Below, one piece after another: positions 38,127-50,052 of a stretch of 64,000 nucleotides of DNA. Both the position numbers and the translations under genes were made by a program. The DNA is from Pseudoscleropodium purum (taxonomy: Eukaryota; Streptophyta; Bryopsida; Hypnales; Brachytheciaceae), in contig OZ017801.1 in assembly GCA_963969395.1 (NCBI GenBank), forward strand, positions 18,667,611 to 18,731,610, in the 5' to 3' direction. Each line of letters opens with the position of its first letter. The stretch's first letter is position 1. The notes under the pieces are model-generated. The model saw only the letters and a list, made by a program, of their open reading frames with translations, ran no database searches and had not been told where the DNA came from.

Positions 38127-39262
38127 ATGATGAAGACGATGACGAGCTGGAGAGGAGCGGGGCGCTTGGCTTTTGCTGTTTTGGTGGTGGTGGCGCTCGT
38201 GGTCGCGGTTAGGGGAGCTACAGATCCGGGCGATGGTACGCGGACTCTCTCTTCTTCCTACTGCTTCTAGCCTTCCTTGGTGTTGTAAGTGTTGTAGTTC
38301 TTGTAGTCTTTAGAGTCGGGGAGGATTAGGGTACCTTTCTTTGATAGGCTAGCAATGTGGGAGATAGGAGTAGAAGGGGAAATGGCCTGGGCTGGATACT
38401 TTGTGTCATCAGAGAGCAACCTAATGCCGAGGGTCTGATTTATTGGGAGAGGCGGGCTTGGAGCTCTTGGAGAATACGTTGATTGTTCGATCTGGTAGGG
38501 GGGATCTGTTGGGATGGCCTTTGAGTTTGAAGTACGAGGTCGGTAAACGCAACCACTTGCCCCGACCTGAAGTCTCTCCTTGACGTGAAGGAGATTTCTT
38601 GGTGGAGTTTTCTGATGTGAGAATTACGTACCACCTTTGTGTTGATACTGGTGTTATGGTGGACAGGGGTTAGAAGGGGAGTTGGAGGTCTCATGAGAGA
38701 GTAACCTAATGCTGAGTGTTTGATCGAGTTTGAGAAACAGGGTTCGAACTCTTTGAGAATATATTGATCTGGTAGGGGGAATAGGCTAGTGTAGTCTTTC
38801 AGTTTGAAGTACTATGTTATGAAATACAATCTCTTGCCACTAGCTGCAGTCTCTCCTGGACTTGAAAGAGATTTCTTTGTGGAGTTGTCGGAAACACCGC
38901 TCTTCGCACAGATACATATGTGATGGGGAGGATGCACCACAAGAGTAGACTTCACCTGCTAAGAAGTAGGTCCACTTTGCTAGTGTGGCCTTTACTTTGA
39001 AGTACTGTACCATCAAATGCAATCACTTGTCCCTACGTGGAGTCCCTCCTTGACATGAACGGGATTTCTTTGTCAAGTTTTCTACTGTGGAAACTCCACT
39101 CTTCGCATTATGGGGAGGATGCACCACGTGAGTGAAGTCGAAACCTTCTAAACAAAGGGGTAAAATGACATGTACTGGAGGGGCACATTTATGAGTATAC
39201 AAGGATGAAAATTCAAGGCATATTGTCTATTCTTGAACTGTGGTTGGTTTCACAACCTCTTG

Positions 39263-39303
<41 letters not shown>

Positions 39304-42300
39304 AATCTTTATTGATTAGGTCGAGTTCTAAAGATTTGGCCTTGTTGTGACTGGTGTTTGTGGATGTAGTGTCTGCGATGAATTCCTTGTACACTGGCCT
39401 GGGGAACGACGTGAAGCTCACGAGATGGGTGCAAAGCGCGGGGGACCCCTGCGGGGAACAATGGTTAGGAGTCACTTGTCAGGGCACTTCCATCACTGCA
39501 ATGTGAGTTTTTCTTGCCTTCCCTCACAAGCCACAAGTCTTTCCTGTCTTTCTTGAGGTATACAATCAACACACAACCTCCTTTAGCCAGCTGGAGTACC
39601 ATTTGTTTGATTAGAAGCCTTGTGTATTGGTTTATATGGAGCTATAAGAATGGCGCCGAGAACAGCGGAGAGAAGGATGATTCAATAGAAAATGACTAGG
39701 AAAGAATGAGAGGGAGAACTTGTAGAAGCCTTTCTATACAAAGAAACTATTTTTGGGAAGACGTAATCAATACACAACATTCTTGAGCAAGTTGACATAC
39801 CATGTCTAGGGGAAGAAATCATGCTTAGGTTCATATGGAACTATAAGAATGATGGAGAGAATAGCGGAAAGGATGACGGTGTAATCAAATGACTAGCAGA
39901 GATTGGAAGAGAAATTGCAGCTGTCAGAAAAGCACCTCTCTTTAAAACAACGTAATTTTGGGAAGACATAATCAGTACTCAATCAAAGGACGGTAACACA
40001 ATCAAAAAGATCGAAGAGAATAAAATAGCTCTGGTAGGAGCCGACAAAGCAGCTTTATGTGCAACAAAATTCCTGTAGGTTCATAGGCTGTTAGGCATTT
40101 GTTTGTGTTCTTTTCTGATTATATTGGGCAACTGCCTTTGCGTTGCAGCAAGCTGTCGAGTGTGGGTCTGCAAGGGAAAGTGGAGGGATGGGTTTTACAG
40201 AAGTTTGCAAAGCTCTCTGTGCTGTAAGTCAGACAATGATCCCTTATTACCATGCATTAGTTTTTCTGTTTTCAAAATATAGTGATGCCATCCATCACAT
40301 CGTTTACATTCCTTGAATTTAACGAACTGCTAATTTTATGGTGTTTGTGTGCTTCTCTAACGCAGTGACCTGAGCCGCAACAACTTTGACACCGACCTTC
40401 CTAATATGTTCCCTCCCCAGTTGACTCAATTGTAAGTTACATTTCACGCTTTATATAAGGCTGAGGGTTCTTTTATTCTGACACTGGACCTAATTTTATT
40501 AGTTGTTTCTAGGGAGTGTATCTTAGAATGAAAATGTAAGTCCTCGGTAGATTCACCGTTTTTTGAAAGTGCAAGAGGAAGTTCGTTTATGTTGTCAGAA
40601 TTACTCTTCGACTAATCTGATAGAAATTTAGGTTCAATGTTTGGAATTAGAGCACCCTACCTTAACGCTTTCATTCTGGTCAGAAAAAAGAGACTTTTCC
40701 AATTTCAGTGTTTCTTTAGGCTGACCTGATTGACTCACTGAGTGTCAAATGGCAATTGCTTTTCTGTTGGTAATTGTAGGATTTGTAGAGAATAGTCGTG
40801 TATACTACTTTAGAATAATAGTTTTGATTTTAGAACTTAGGCTAATTTCTCGTCATTCACTTATTCTTGCAGAGACTTATCCAACAACCAGTTTTCGGGC
40901 ACCTTCCCTTATCTGCTCATTAACATCCCTACTTTGACGTCCATGTAAGTTCTGCTGATACATATTTAAAGAAATACAGACTGTTGTGAAACGGGTAATC
41001 TGAAAAGCACTTCAAAAGCCAAGTATGATGGTTTATTCTTAATGGAAAATTAATAACAAGGTTAATACTCTTGGTCAGTTTACATTTCAACTATAATTTA
41101 AGATATTTACTAATGTGATTGTTCAATAGTTTGGGAGGTACCATTAAGGTCTTGATACTTCGTCTAGATGACGAGCACAGGATGATCAAACAAATCATAA
41201 GCCTAATTATTTTTTAATAAATAATCTTGCCATTTTGTTCTATGGAGTCTAAGAAGTTACAGTCTTGGCGTCAAGTTTAGGGTTTACCCTCAAGACTTGT
41301 TTATAGAAGTATAAATCAAATCCATAATAGTGTGGTTAATGATGTGCTTGGTAACTTGGTCAATTGAATTTTCTTCCTCCATCTTTTCATGTATTTCACT
41401 TAAAAACCCTTTTCATGGCAGAAAGTTGAACAACAATGTGCTGGAAGGACCGCTCAACGATCAAGTTTTCTCCAAACTGGTCAACTTGGTCACTCTGTAA
41501 GAAGTGACTAAGACTTGTTCTACCTTTTGAGAAAGTTATTGCTACACAATAGACATATTTAGCAAGATTTCAAGTTTATCTCCAATTTGATAGGAAATAC
41601 AGTAGTCCTATTTGTAATATTTCTTTGTATGGCCTTTTGCCTGCAGTGATTTATCCAACAACGAATTCACAGGATCGATTCCTGCAACCATAGGTGACAT
41701 GGTCAGCCTACAGAATTTGTAAGTTCTATGCAGAGTCTTTTCATAATGAACCAAGTTAATTCAATTAATGGGAGACACTGATTGTCAAATACTGTAGTTT
41801 CTTACTAGAATCATGTGGTTTTCATATGTTTAGTGGTTACCGGGAAAAGTAAAGAGTATGTTCTTTGTCTTAAAGAATTTTTGGAAATAAATTTTTGTTC
41901 TAGTAGAAACATGCAACGTAAACAAAGAGTGCGTCTCGCACTAATTGAATTTGAGTATTTACAATTGAATGGAAATTTCCTCCTCTCAGGAGTAAGTACA
42001 CATTCGTATCTTTTTCTTTTTTGCTGAATCCAAGGCATATTATGTTGGAACTGAGAGGGATATTTTCATGTGCTTAGGTACTTGCAAAACAATAAACTCA
42101 CTGGTACACTCCCAGCATCTTTGTCAAATCTTGTATCCTTACAAGTCTTGTAAGTTCCTAACCGTCTTGCATTTTTTTCTTGCATTTTTGAGGGCCACTT
42201 TCTCTTCATAATGTATCCAATTCTGGAATTTTGCTTGCATGTTTTCTACACCTTGTCTATGGATTCAATTAAAATCCAGTCAGTTAAGAACTAGGCTAAG

Positions 42301-45300
42301 TCCTCATTGCTTGAAACAGTGACGTTTCCAACAACGAGCTTACAGGCTATCTTCCTCCGAATTTCAATCCGAGGACTTTCAAGTACGTCTCCATGTTTCG
42401 TGCTCTATGTATGCTACTAAATTGGGATAGAATCTTCCTGGCAACTTCAATATAATGGGGCTACCGAATCTGTCTAAAGCAAAAATCAGTTTATAGTATA
42501 TCTTTTCGTACGTTGTGAACGAGCCTGATTGATTTTTGTGATGCTTTTGGGTCCAAATGTAGGTGTCAAATGTTGGGTGTGCATAGCTTAGTTACCTTTT
42601 TCCCTGTTGTTCCTTCATGCCATTTAGCACACTGAACTACCTGATTCATGTTCTTGGTTTGGAGCAGTTACCAAGGAAATCAGATCAGGCAACAAGCACC
42701 ACCTCCGCCACCGTACACTCCACCGCCACCTCCAAAGAATCGACCAGTTCCTCCATCGTCTCATTCGAAATCCTCAAGCTCCCTGTCTGGCGCAAAGATT
42801 GCTGGCATTGCCGTGGCAATCGTTTTGGTGCTCGCCGTTGCTGCCATAGCCGTGTGGTTCTTCAAATTCCGAAAGCGAACGGAGCATGCTAAAGACTCAG
42901 ATCTGGAAGCCAATCACAGCAACAACAACAGCAGCAGCCGGCGGAGCTGGTTTTTGCCAATCAGTATCACTCATAAAAAAGGTTCTCATAACTCTTTCTT
43001 GTTGCTGTTGTGGTGTGTTGCGGTTGGAAAGAGGACCAAGCTTGAGCCTCGTGCTCACAAAGAGATATAGATCTACTGGTCTTGATCTAGTTTGGTGGAG
43101 AGGGTTATATCCGATAATTAGCTCGGGTTTGACTGGTTATCTAACACGTAACCTCATCTTTCCCACACTCTTTAAAGAGAGTTGTAACCTCATTTTGGTA
43201 GAGTTTTGGGGAGAGAGTTTTGACTGATAACCAACTTGGGCCCAACTGCGCTTGCTTGGTGACCTAGTTCCGTTTGATCTAGTGTCGAGAGTCGCAGCAT
43301 ATCTTGCTAATTTGTTCGCTGTTTTCATGGCTTTGGCTGAACTTCAAGACTCTCTACTCGTTTGTGCTTGACAACTGAAGAATGTTGTGATAGATGGTTC
43401 TTCAACTGATAGTGTTTTTGTCCACGTGGGTTGTAACAGAGAAACCGACAAAAGTGAAGGTTTTCGAGCTAGGTGAGGCTTTAGACCATTTACTGTCAAC
43501 TGCAGTAATACGTGTACATGTAGTTTTACATCACACCAGCCCCCCTTCCAGATTGATAAAATTGATCGTAGAGCAGATTTAATGCACATTAGATTCATGC
43601 AATTCTCATTTTGAAAGAACATTTAGTTAATGTTAGTGCGATGTTTGTAATAACTCAATATGACATTGACAACTTCTAAGCTAACAAGCCAACATGAACT
43701 TGACGTAATTAAATGTCATTTTAATGTTGATCTAATACATCAACATTAATAACTTTTTCAATCTAATGGGGGTTGTTTTGAGATGTATCTAATGTGCTTG
43801 TAGTATTGTCTTTCATGATGTAATTTGGGATTGATCATGAATGCTGGCCACCTCGGAATGGGCTTTTGTAGATACCAAGGAGAAGAAGGGCACGGATTCA
43901 CCCAAGATCAAGGCCCAACCTCCAGTGAAGACCCTCAAAGTCCCGCCGGCGTACCCGGAGGTCCCTTTCAAGAAGGCCACGGGGAAGGTGAACAAGAGCA
44001 ACATCTCCGCCACTGCCTTCTCCGTGGCTGAGCTGCAGGGAGCCACCAACAGCTTCTCGGAGGAGAATTTATTAGGCGAAGGGACTCTCGGTGACGTCTA
44101 CCGGGCGGATTTCCCTGATGGCCAGGTTAGTGAACTCCGTCCAGAATGTTTGGTTCAAACCAGTTGTTATTCGTCAAAACTACTGCTTGGATCCTCAACT
44201 AACAACCTTTCTTTATGACCCATTTAATGAAATTGAGATCCATCACATACCCAAAAGTATGCAAGAATTCCTAACATGATTTGGGCATTAAAGGCTTTAG
44301 CAATGAGAGACCTTGTAGCTTAAGCTGACTCAACTACACCAAAGACACCTCTCTTGCATTGCTTAATAATCTTATGATCCTTCATTTGATCATACTTAAC
44401 TGTTTTCTCATGCAGCTTATATGGTTTTAGACGCAACTTTTACTATATGTATTTCAAGAGAAGTTTTATTATCAGTTTTTTTTCCTTGATTTTCAAAACT
44501 CAACCTTTTCAGTTTCTTTTGTTTCTTTTGCTTTTTTTGTTTCATTTTTTTCATTGGTTTACAATACAATTGCTAACGGTTGATCCTCCTCCTCCCAATC
44601 CCTGTTTCCCAGGTCCTGGCTGTGAAGAAACTGGACACCAAAGCCTCCATGGTGCAGAACGAGAACGATTTTCTGAATGTGGTGGAGGGGCTGTCCAAGC
44701 TGCAACACGGAAACACGGCCGAGCTCGTGGGCTACTGCGTGGAGCATGAGCAACGGCTGCTGGTGTACAAGTACCTGAGCCGAGGGACTCTCCATGAGCT
44801 TCTGCACACCTCGGAGGATAACAACAAGGGCTTGTCTTGGAACATGCGTGTCAAGATCGCACTGGGCGCGGCGCGGGCTCTTGAGTGCGTGACACCATTC
44901 CCTCTCATGACTACTTGAGTTGAATGATTTTTAGAAATTAATCAATTCTTATCTTTAATTATGATTTATAAGCTGATGAAACTTATGTCCAAGCTCAACA
45001 TTTCCATCAACTACGTAACATTATACAACGGAGTTGGAAGTTTCTCATAATACAAATCCAAGATGCAGAATGTTTTGTCGTTGTTAAAAGTTTCAAAAAC
45101 AAGTGACGAATGAAAAAGAAATTGACATTTGCTTGTTAATGAGACTGAATTGTCTTCAATGGCCAACAAGACCCAATAAAATCTAAGACAATTTGATAAT
45201 AGGAACCTTGCTCAGATGCTTATTTGGATTCTTTTATATGGTACTTTTAAACTTATATGGTGAGTTTCTATGAACTGATGTCTTTTTTAAAAAAAAAAAA

Positions 45301-47428
45301 TTTGGGTTGATACGTTTTTTAATTTTTGGGGTGTTACGCAGGTATTTGCACGAAGTCTGTTCACCTCCTGTTGTGCACCGTAACTTCAAATCAGCAAATA
45401 TTCTCTTGGATGATGAGCTGAACCCACACGTGTCGGATTGTGGGTTGGAAGCTCTCGCTCCTTCTGGTGCTGAACGTCAGGTTTGTGTCTCCATTACCAA
45501 TAATTAAAATAAGTAACTAAAAAAATATCTAGCAATAGAAGGTATTGCTATCAATGAAAAACTTTTTAACGTATTTCATGTGAATTTCTGTTTTGGCATT
45601 AATGATGTGAGAATTTTGGAAACTTTAAGTAGTTGATACTTGTGTCTTTTGTCTCCAGTCTCATGGGAAGAGAGCCTTCACAAATGTAAAAACGTATGGA
45701 GCCAATGAAAATGAGACATTTATTATTAAACACAAGTAACATATTGGATTGGAACATGTGGTTGTGGGAATTGTGGCATTTTGAGATTATTACAGAAGGT
45801 CTTGAGTTTTTCAATCAATGAGGATTATTCAGAGGATTGTACTGAAAATTATATATTTCTATTCGGGGTGTAGACACTTGAAATTTGCTGATTGTTGATG
45901 AAGGGAATTTGGATTTGTTGCCAGGTTTCTGCACAAATTCTTGGGACTGCTGGGTACAGTGCTCCCGAGTACGCCATGTCTGGCACTTACACAGTTAAGA
46001 GCGATGTTTATAGCTTTGGTGTTGTGATGCTGGAGCTCTTAACTGGACGCAAACCTTTGGACAGGTAATTGTGAACATTACTCCTACAATAAATACGGTA
46101 GGAGGTTCGTAAATGGACCACATTACCAGCTGATTTGCATTTGGGCGGAAGCTGAACTCCTTGGGAGTATTTTTCAGTAAACTTTTATCGAAAGAAAAAC
46201 GGAGTTGACATCTAACCCAAGTGGTTTCATATTTTTTGGACCTTCATGGAATTAGTTACAAATTTTTTAAGTTGAAACGCAGTGGTTACTAGAATGAACC
46301 ACCTCCTGAAATGTACACTACTTGTACATTGATGCATTGGTGGTGCAACCAAGAGTGCAAAATGTACCTCTGCGTTAGAGGACCATTTTAGGGCTTAGTC
46401 CATTTTAGGGTTTTGTCCAATAATCACCTTGTTGGGCTTCCTGGTTCTCGACCAGTTACCCTTTTTCTTACAATGCTTCTCTACTTTACTCGAGCTTTAG
46501 TCCGTTGGCATTCTGTTCGTCTGCCTTTGTTTTTCTTAATGTTTTTTTTTCCTGAATGTTGTAAACTTGCAGCTCAAGGCCAAGGTCCGAACAAAGTCTG
46601 GTGCGCTGGGCAACACCCCAGTTGCATGACATTGATGCCCTGGCAAGAATGGTGGATCCAGCGTTAGAGGGTGTCTACCCTGCCAAGTCGCTCTCCCGGC
46701 TTGCCGACATTGTTGCTTTGTGTGTCCAGGTGAGTCCAACAATCTGTCACAGCCTAGCTAGTTGCCTCAAAGATCTGTGATAATATGGATTTTTGTAACA
46801 TTGTGGGCAATTACCAGTGGTGCATTACTCTATTCTAATAAGGAATTTGGATTTCTTTTGAGTCAGAAAGGTGATCTAAAAACCCTTTTTTGCACTTGTC
46901 AAACTTCTCATTTTCACAATTTCTTGTGGACGTAACAAACGACAAGAGAGATTTGAGCTGGGCAGGCACCTCTTTTTCCCTAGGGTTTGCACAAGTTTTT
47001 CCTCTGGTTTGGTGAGAGAATGGAGGATGTGGTATCAGAGAACGTGATATTGAAGAGCTCTAGAATTATCGTTCTAACTTACAGTTTGTGATTTTAGCCA
47101 TTCAATTTGTTCATTTCTAAAACAGTTTTATCCATTTTGAACCTCAAATCTGTTCTTACCCCAGGTACTAGCACTTTGTAGAGATCTTGAATTGCGGAAT
47201 TCAAATTGCCTCAATCCTGACCGTGAACTCTGACATCCCCTAATGTAATGAATCTGATCCCATTCGCTTTGTGTGCAGCCTGAACCCGAATTCCGGCCTC
47301 CAATGTCTGAAGTGGTGCAGTCCTTGGTGAGGCTTATGCAGCGAGCCACTCTAAGTAAACGCCGAACTGACTCCGAGTCAGTTGCTTCTCAGGCTGACAT
47401 TCAGGAGCCTTATGAATATTCAAATTGA
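38127..47428 (+). CDS. SRF: STRUBBELIG-receptor-family LRR receptor-like kinase, 16 exons, probable pseudokinase
   Basis: Exons: 38127-38235, 39370-39502, 40149-40223, 40366-40431, 40873-40944, 41422-41496, 41647-41718, 42078-42149, 42320-42382, 42668-42981, 43872-44125, 44613-44884, 45342-45480, 45925-46064, 46573-46729, 47279-47428. All junctions are GT-AG and the sum is 2,163 bases, giving 720 residues, normal for the family. Order: signal peptide (1-31, [15 protein letters not shown]); N-terminal cap with [13 protein letters not shown]; about six leucine-rich repeats (81-245), each encoded by one 63-75-base exon; proline-rich [12 protein letters not shown] (257-268); membrane span 290-311; kinase domain with GEGTLGDV (419-426), Lys440, HRN (538-540) instead of HRD, DCG (558-560) instead of DFG, and APE (585-587). 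The lost catalytic Asp and altered DFG fit the family's atypical kinases, known for tissue morphogenesis signalling at the plasma membrane. The start ATG precedes the signal peptide directly; a second ATG follows as codon 2. Which SRF subgroup it belongs to cannot be settled here. Confidence 0.93.
38361..39160. repeat. Three diverged tandem copies within intron 1 of the receptor gene
   Basis: The order GAG(A)G(C/T)AACCTAATGC, GAGAATA...TTGAT, GATCTGGTAGGGGG, TTTGAAGTAC, CTTG(A/C)C, AGTCTCTCCT and GAGATTTCTTTGTGGAG(T) occurs at about 38,411-38,615 and 38,695-38,885. A third, partial copy begins near 38,990 (TTTGAAGTACTGTACC, GTCCCTCCTTGACATG). GATGGGGAGGATGCACCAC also occurs twice (about 38,921 and 39,113). 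Confidence 0.7.
39266..39301. repeat. GT microsatellite in intron 1
   Basis: An uninterrupted GT run of about 18 units, located 70 bases before the exon 2 acceptor, likely length-variable. Confidence 0.95.
39549..39995. repeat. Tandem duplication (~205 bp) in intron 2 of the receptor gene
   Basis: Blocks beginning at about 39,553 and 39,758 share TACAATCAACACACAAC/GTAATCAATACACAAC, ATATGGA(G/A)CTATAAGAATG, GAGAA(C/T)AGCGGA, GAAGGATGA/AAGGATGAC and AATGACTAG. A partial third start, GGAAGACATAATCAGTAC, lies at about 39,961. The intron is otherwise unremarkable. Confidence 0.65.
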
Positions 47429-47730
47429 ACCCTAAACCCTCCCGGTACTCTGAAATTTGGCTTGCAAACTCTAAAACCCAAAACCCTCACAGGTTCACTA
47501 TGTGCACCTTGGTTTCCAGAACTGGTGCAATTTGGTCTGCAAACCCTAAACCTTAAACCCTAAGTGCTATACCCTAGAATCCCGAGTTTTTCTTTTGCAG
47601 ATCAGTCACTTGTGACTCTTGTTACAAAGGTCTCTACTTCTACATAGCAGCCGAGTTCAGATTATGCCTGGTGGTATTACTCTCCCCCGTTTTGAACCCC
47701 TAAACCCTAAACCCCTAAAACCTCAGTCCT
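47429..47730. repeat. Interspersed plant telomere-type CCCTAAA words downstream of the receptor gene
   Basis: CCCTAAACCCT at about 47,431, AAACCCTAAACCTTAAACCC at about 47,539 and CCCCTAAACCCTAAACCCC at about 47,698 lie in the likely 3' untranslated or downstream region. They are short and imperfect, not a telomere. Part of the motif, ACCCTAAGTGCTATACCCTA, recurs at about 61,972 with one change. Confidence 0.7.
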
Positions 47731-48330
47731 CTTCCATGCTTTGGAAAGCTTTTCTTAAGAGCTTTTTTAGATTCAAAGCAAGGTTGGTTGAGCTTGTACC
47801 TATACCTCTGGTTTCCCTTCTTCATGGAAACTCTTTTTAGAGCCTTTGAAAGCTTTTCTCAGAGCCTTTTGTTTGTCTTTTTTTATTTAGATTCAAGCAA
47901 GGGTTCGCTTGAGTAGGCAGTATGTTTCTCAGTTAGTTTAGCTATAGGAAAACCAATTCTTTGTGGAGGTGAGTAACACCACCAGCAGGTCACAATAATT
48001 TGAATGAAAGATAGATGAAACATATGTTTCTTTTTTTATCTATTGTTGTACTTTTTGACTTCTTGTATTATATGAATTTAGTTATTTCGAATGTCTACTT
48101 TCTTACATTTGGTGTTTTGATATGCATCTAGTGAATCATAGTTGCTTGCTATGAGATGGGTTTTCCAGAGTTCGAAGGTCTGATTCAAATGGGATCTGTT
48201 CTTTTGTCTGACTTGTCTTTGGGTCCAGCTTATGAAAATTATAAATACAGCTTGTGATACGGTCACTAATAGAAAGAGATTATCCATGACTCCCTTGAAT
48301 TTTGTCAATACTAAGTTTTGACTCATTTAA

Positions 48331-49223
48331 CCCCTAAAGTCCCAAGGCCATTTTTCTGTCGAAAACCACTTAAAATTGTCAGTTTTGCCAAGAAAATCAA
48401 AAAAATTATTATTTTTGAATCTAACTATAGGATTTCTATTTCATTTGTCTTAGCTCACATGGTAAAAATTTCATGATGTTTGACTGTATAAATTGGAAGA
48501 TATTAGCATTCAAAGTTGAGAAAGAAAGTTTTTGTGAACATTAGCTTGTAATTTTAGATGACTTTGATTGCCAAATGTGGAATTCTTTTGTACTATAGAC
48601 TTTGAATTAAAAAAAATTTATGTTGAAGAATTGAGTTGAAAGTTTAGGAAAAAAATTAAAAAAAAACAAAACTTGATTTTTATTCTTTAAAAAAATGCTA
48701 AGTAGAAGTAGGTCTAAGACTGGAAAAAAAATTAAATTGTTAATGACTCCAATATGGGATTCAAAGACAATAATTTCAATGGTGAAATTCTTTTAGCAAG
48801 CAAATACAACATTTTCAAAAAAAAATTGTTGAAAATTGTGAAAATTGCATTAATAAATGATTCCTACGAGTTATTTTTTCAAGAAGACGCTAAAATTGTC
48901 TGAAAAGCAAGACTGTCCTTACCTTTCTCATTATTAGTCCAAATAGAATAAATCAAAGCTTCACATGTAGACATAAATAAAACATTTCAGGGGAAAAAAA
49001 ATTAAATTTTTTTTTTGTGTTGCCTGCTGAGTTCAATTTCAAGATTTTTGTGGTATAACTTTTACTCCTAGGCACCAATTGAAATAAGATATTATATTTC
49101 TACATAGATAACCAGTTTTTCTATCTTAAGAAAAAGTTTCAAAACAATTCATCAAAAATTGAGGTCACATGAACTTGCCTGAAATTTGATTTGTCCCTTG
49201 AAGGGACAATGGGACTTTAGGGG
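48331..49223. mobile_element. TTAA-flanked non-autonomous element (893 bp)
   Basis: The left end CCCCTAAAGTCCCAAGGCC and the reverse complement of the right end CCCCTAAAGTCCCATTGTCC share 14 perfect terminal bases. TTAA borders both ends (48327-48330 and 49224-49227). No coding capacity. TTAA flanks are the hallmark of piggyBac-type insertion; this is inference, and no transposase is present in the window. Confidence 0.6.
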
Positions 49224-49698
49224 TTAAACCATTTTTTAATTATATGGTCAACTACTTAAGCGATTCTGGGTAATGCAAATTTTTATTACAATTTTTTTGT
49301 AATATTACTCCCAAAATTGAAATTAAGAAGATTCTTCTAATTTCGATCATTCATAAACTACTTTCCTGCTCACTATTTTGGGACATGTGGCATGACATTA
49401 TTAGTCCCAATCTTGAAAAGGAGAAAAGAAACATTCCAAACTTCAATTGGAAATTTGTTCCAATCTTGGTTGGAAATAATTGTGTTCTATAAGTTGGGTA
49501 TAGCTCCTTGGTCGGGAATGGGTAGTTCAACCTTAATGAAGCCAAATATAGATATCGTACTTGCCAATCATTGGTCTTAGGCTACTTTGTTACAAATGGA
49601 TGATAAACAAAATTTTAACATAGACTTGAAGATAATATGATTACATTGAATACAATAGGAATAGTCTCCATCAAAATTCATCACAAGTATACAAAGAG
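49224..49698. other. AT-rich spacer, no gene seen
   Basis: No coding or RNA features; it ends at the hAT target duplication ACAAAGAG (49691-49698). Confidence 0.5.
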
Positions 49699-50044
49699 CA
49701 GGGTTGACAGGACGGTCGGATGTTTGGGACATCCGGATGTGAACGTTGTGTCCGCAGCGTCCACTGACATTCGTAGTCTCGGCGGACGCAGCGTCCGCCG
49801 GGACTGCCTCGTCTGCCTGTCCCCCCGTCCGCCCGGTTACAGCCGTCCGATCGATACGCAGACTGATGTGGTCCGCATGATCTGGGCGTCCGCCTCAGGC
49901 TGTCCGCCCCGTCCGTCTGCCCTGCCTGTCCGCCTTTCGACAACGGGAAGGATGCTGCGTTCGCTGGTGTCCGTAAGGACAGACGTCCGAACGTCCGGGT
50001 TACGGACACTATTTTGGGGTAGACGTACTGATTTGTCAACCTTG
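49699..50044. mobile_element. hAT-type MITE (346 bp) with perfect 8-bp target duplication
   Basis: The element begins CAGGGTTGACAGGACGG and ends with the inverse of CAAGGTTGACAAATCAG. ACAAAGAG occurs immediately on both sides (49691-49698 and 50045-50052), the 8-bp target duplication typical of hAT elements. The interior is GC-rich with many GTCCG/CGGAC words. Its right end matches the left end of the large hAT element at 57420 through TACGTC(T/C)(A/G)CCCCAAAATAG(T/C)GTCCG. It has no transposase; the 141- and 137-codon frames on opposite strands are products of the GC-rich repeats. Confidence 0.9.
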
Positions 50045-50052
50045 ACAAAGAG

